Below are positions 8,658 to 9,926 of a DNA stretch of 9,926 bases, in pieces (position 1 is the first letter of the stretch; the number at the start of each line of letters is the position of its first letter). Origin of the DNA: Comamonadaceae bacterium (GTDB taxonomy: Bacteria; Pseudomonadota; Gammaproteobacteria; Burkholderiales; Burkholderiaceae_C); NCBI GenBank assembly GCA_947469815.1, contig CANIRI010000062.1:1-9926 (forward strand), written 5' to 3'. Position numbers and translations under genes: made by a program. The notes under the pieces were generated by a model. That model had not been told where the DNA came from. It did no database searches and saw only the letters and a program-made list of their open reading frames with translations.

Positions 8658-9818
8658 TCAGGGCTTGTGGGGAACGACCGCAAAACGCTGCCAGGCGATC
8701 TGGCGGCGCTGGTCGGTGTAGCTCAACCACACCTGCTGGTCGGCCCACTCCAGCGAGGGATAGGAGTATTCCGTGCCTGGGCCGCCCTGGGCCACGGTTG
8801 TCATGTGCTGCCACTGGCGTCCATCCACGGATGCACTCAGGTCCAGGATATGGCGGCCTTCGGAGGTGTTGTTGTGCGCCAGCAGCATCGTGCCGTCGGG
8901 CAGCCGCAGCGTGACGACCGAGGAGTCGGGGTTGGGCAGTTCCAGGTTGGGAGCATCCAGCCAATGCACGCCGGCATCGACGGTCTGGCTGACCCGGATG
9001 CGGCGTTGCGGACTGCCGTCGCGAGAAAAGGCCAGCCATTGGGTTTGGCTCAAGGGCAGCAGCGCGGGCTGCAACATTTGCTGGCTTTGCGCCATGCGGG
9101 TGATGCTGCGCATGCGGCCGTCTGCGTCAAAGCGCAGGGCGACCGGAAAACTCGGATGGCCCATTTCAAAGTAGGCGGGCAATACCATCCCGGCATCCTT
9201 TAGCGGGAGGGGCGTGCTGCGAACCAGGTGGCTGTAGTTCCACAGCCAAGACAGCGGTAGTACCTGCTGCACCTCAAAACCGTGGGGCTGGGCGATCGAC
9301 TGCGTATCCCGCTGGCGCAGGTGCACGATGCGCGCCGCCGCCCAGCCGCCGAGTCCGGTGGCGACAACGAACAAGTGCACCCGCCCCTTGTTGTCCACCC
9401 AGGAAACCGGGTTACCCAGCCGGGTCGTGCCAAAGCCCAGGTCTTGCCGGCCCACGGCGTAGCGGGCCGGGCTCCAGCTGTCACTGCCGCGCTCTAGGTG
9501 GGCGCTGGCAATTTGAACGTCTGGAGCCGCTTCGCGGGAACCGGAGAACCAGAATGCCATCAGAGACCAGGGGTGGCTTTCGGGCATGACCAGCAGGTCG
9601 CAGGCGTGCGCGCTCAGGTCACCTTCGGGCATGGGGATATGGCCTTGCCCGGTGCGTACCAGTTGGGACGGGGTAGCTGCCGCTGCATGCACAAGGGCTT
9701 GGGCCGGCGGCAAAGGGGCATCGCGCCAGCCCAGTTCCACCGCCACCAAGACACAAAAGGCGAGTCCCGCAACCAAATAGCGCCGGATCCGGGGGAGGCT
9801 GTCAGCGGATGGACGCAT
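8658..9818 (-). CDS. Membrane-anchored BNR-repeat sialidase-like protein (predicted neuraminidase family)
   Basis: A 386-residue protein resembling the bacterial BNR_2 beta-propeller family annotated as predicted neuraminidase or exo-alpha-sialidase; true substrates of most members are unknown. The N-terminus has basic residues (RIRR, 10-13) then a hydrophobic helix (about 14-30), so it is exported or anchored facing the periplasm. C22 is not in a good lipobox. Family marks are FSGSREAAPDVQIASA (91-106), GNPVSW (135-140), one clear Asp box TVDAGVHW (279-286), a degenerate one SVDGRQW (330-336), LPNPDSSVVTLRLPDGTMLL (294-313) and YSYPSLEW plus SYTDQRRQI near the end. The ATG is eight bases after the ABC transporter stop with no clear Shine-Dalgarno. 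The arginine triad of proven sialidases cannot be assigned by eye, so sialidase activity is uncertain. Confidence 0.85.
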   Translation of the reverse strand: MRPSADSLPRIRRYLVAGLAFCVLVAVELGWRDAPLPPAQALVHAAAATPSQLVRTGQGHIPMPEGDLSAHACDLLVMPESHPWSLMAFWFSGSREAAPDVQIASAHLERGSDSWSPARYAVGRQDLGFGTTRLGNPVSWVDNKGRVHLFVVATGLGGWAAARIVHLRQRDTQSIAQPHGFEVQQVLPLSWLWNYSHLVRSTPLPLKDAGMVLPAYFEMGHPSFPVALRFDADGRMRSITRMAQSQQMLQPALLPLSQTQWLAFSRDGSPQRRIRVSQTVDAGVHWLDAPNLELPNPDSSVVTLRLPDGTMLLAHNNTSEGRHILDLSASVDGRQWQHMTTVAQGGPGTEYSYPSLEWADQQVWLSYTDQRRQIAWQRFAVVPHKP

Positions 9819-9826
9819 GGCGCTGC

Positions 9827-9926
9827 TTATGGTGCGAGTGCGTCAGTTCCGCTGGCCAGCAAGCGGGCGTAGGCGCCGTTGGCCGCTGCCAGTTCTTCGT
9901 GGCTGCCCGACTCCACGGCGCGCCCG
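9827..9926 (-). CDS. ABC exporter ATPase domain, C-terminal end only (runs off right edge)
   Basis: Only the last 33 codons plus one base are in the window, ending at TAA. The translation contains AVESGSHEELAAANGAYARL, the typical final segment of the nucleotide-binding domain of ABC exporters of the MsbA type, lying after the H-loop. The Walker motifs, signature motif and membrane domain are outside the window, so substrate (lipid A, peptide, other lipid or drug) cannot be told. It is on the same strand as the sialidase-like gene and eight bases upstream of it, so the two are probably cotranscribed. Confidence 0.85.
   Translation of the reverse strand, partial: GRAVESGSHEELAAANGAYARLLASGTDALAP

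Noticed and set aside
8298..9203. A 301-codon plus-strand open frame opposite the membrane-protein and sialidase-like genes
   Set aside because: The minus-strand products show membrane helices and BNR family motifs; the plus-strand product is a glycine/arginine/histidine-rich shadow.
9744..9767. Possible lipoprotein signal (C22) in the sialidase-like protein
   Set aside because: The residue before the cysteine is phenylalanine, not glycine, alanine or serine, so the lipobox rule fails; a plain signal anchor fits better.

Overview
The window is about 9.9 kb of GC-rich chromosomal DNA and looks like core sequence from a betaproteobacterium. The order Burkholderiales and family Comamonadaceae (Rhodoferax/Polaromonas-like) are the best guess. 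This rests on the atpIBEFHAGD order with an acidic N-terminus on AtpI, a DUF493-lipB-lipA operon diverging from it, and a LipB with a long loop before its catalytic lysine. The genus assignment is an inference from remembered family features, not from a search. No tRNA, rRNA, CRISPR array, insertion sequence or other mobile element was seen.

Positions 1-5798, minus strand: the F1Fo ATP synthase operon, read from right to left as atpI, atpB, atpE, atpF, atpH, atpA, atpG and the first 187 codons of atpD. The rest of atpD, and presumably atpC, lie beyond the left edge. Gaps are 7 to 75 bases, so one transcript is likely. The a, c and b subunits form the membrane Fo part. Delta, alpha, gamma and beta form the stalk and the catalytic F1 head. 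Shine-Dalgarno strength varies along the operon and is best before atpE, the gene for the multicopy c subunit.

Positions 5799-5994: a 196-base divergent intergenic region. It holds a good extended -10 promoter candidate facing the atp operon, a small hairpin in the predicted atp leader, and only a weak candidate promoter facing the lip genes.

Positions 5995-7972, plus strand: a tight lipoate operon of a DUF493 (YbeD-like) protein, lipB (octanoyltransferase) and lipA (lipoyl synthase). LipB moves octanoate from acyl carrier protein to lipoyl domains and LipA inserts the two sulfurs. These cofactors serve pyruvate and 2-oxoglutarate dehydrogenases and the glycine cleavage system.

Positions 7974-9926, minus strand: the end of an ABC exporter gene, a membrane-anchored BNR-repeat sialidase-like protein, and a polytopic membrane protein of unknown function. 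They are spaced by 8 and 3 bases and form a probable operon that meets lipA tail to tail, with one base between the stop codons. This cluster is the least understood part of the window. I see no convincing evidence of a wholly new system; most of the window is conserved housekeeping sequence.
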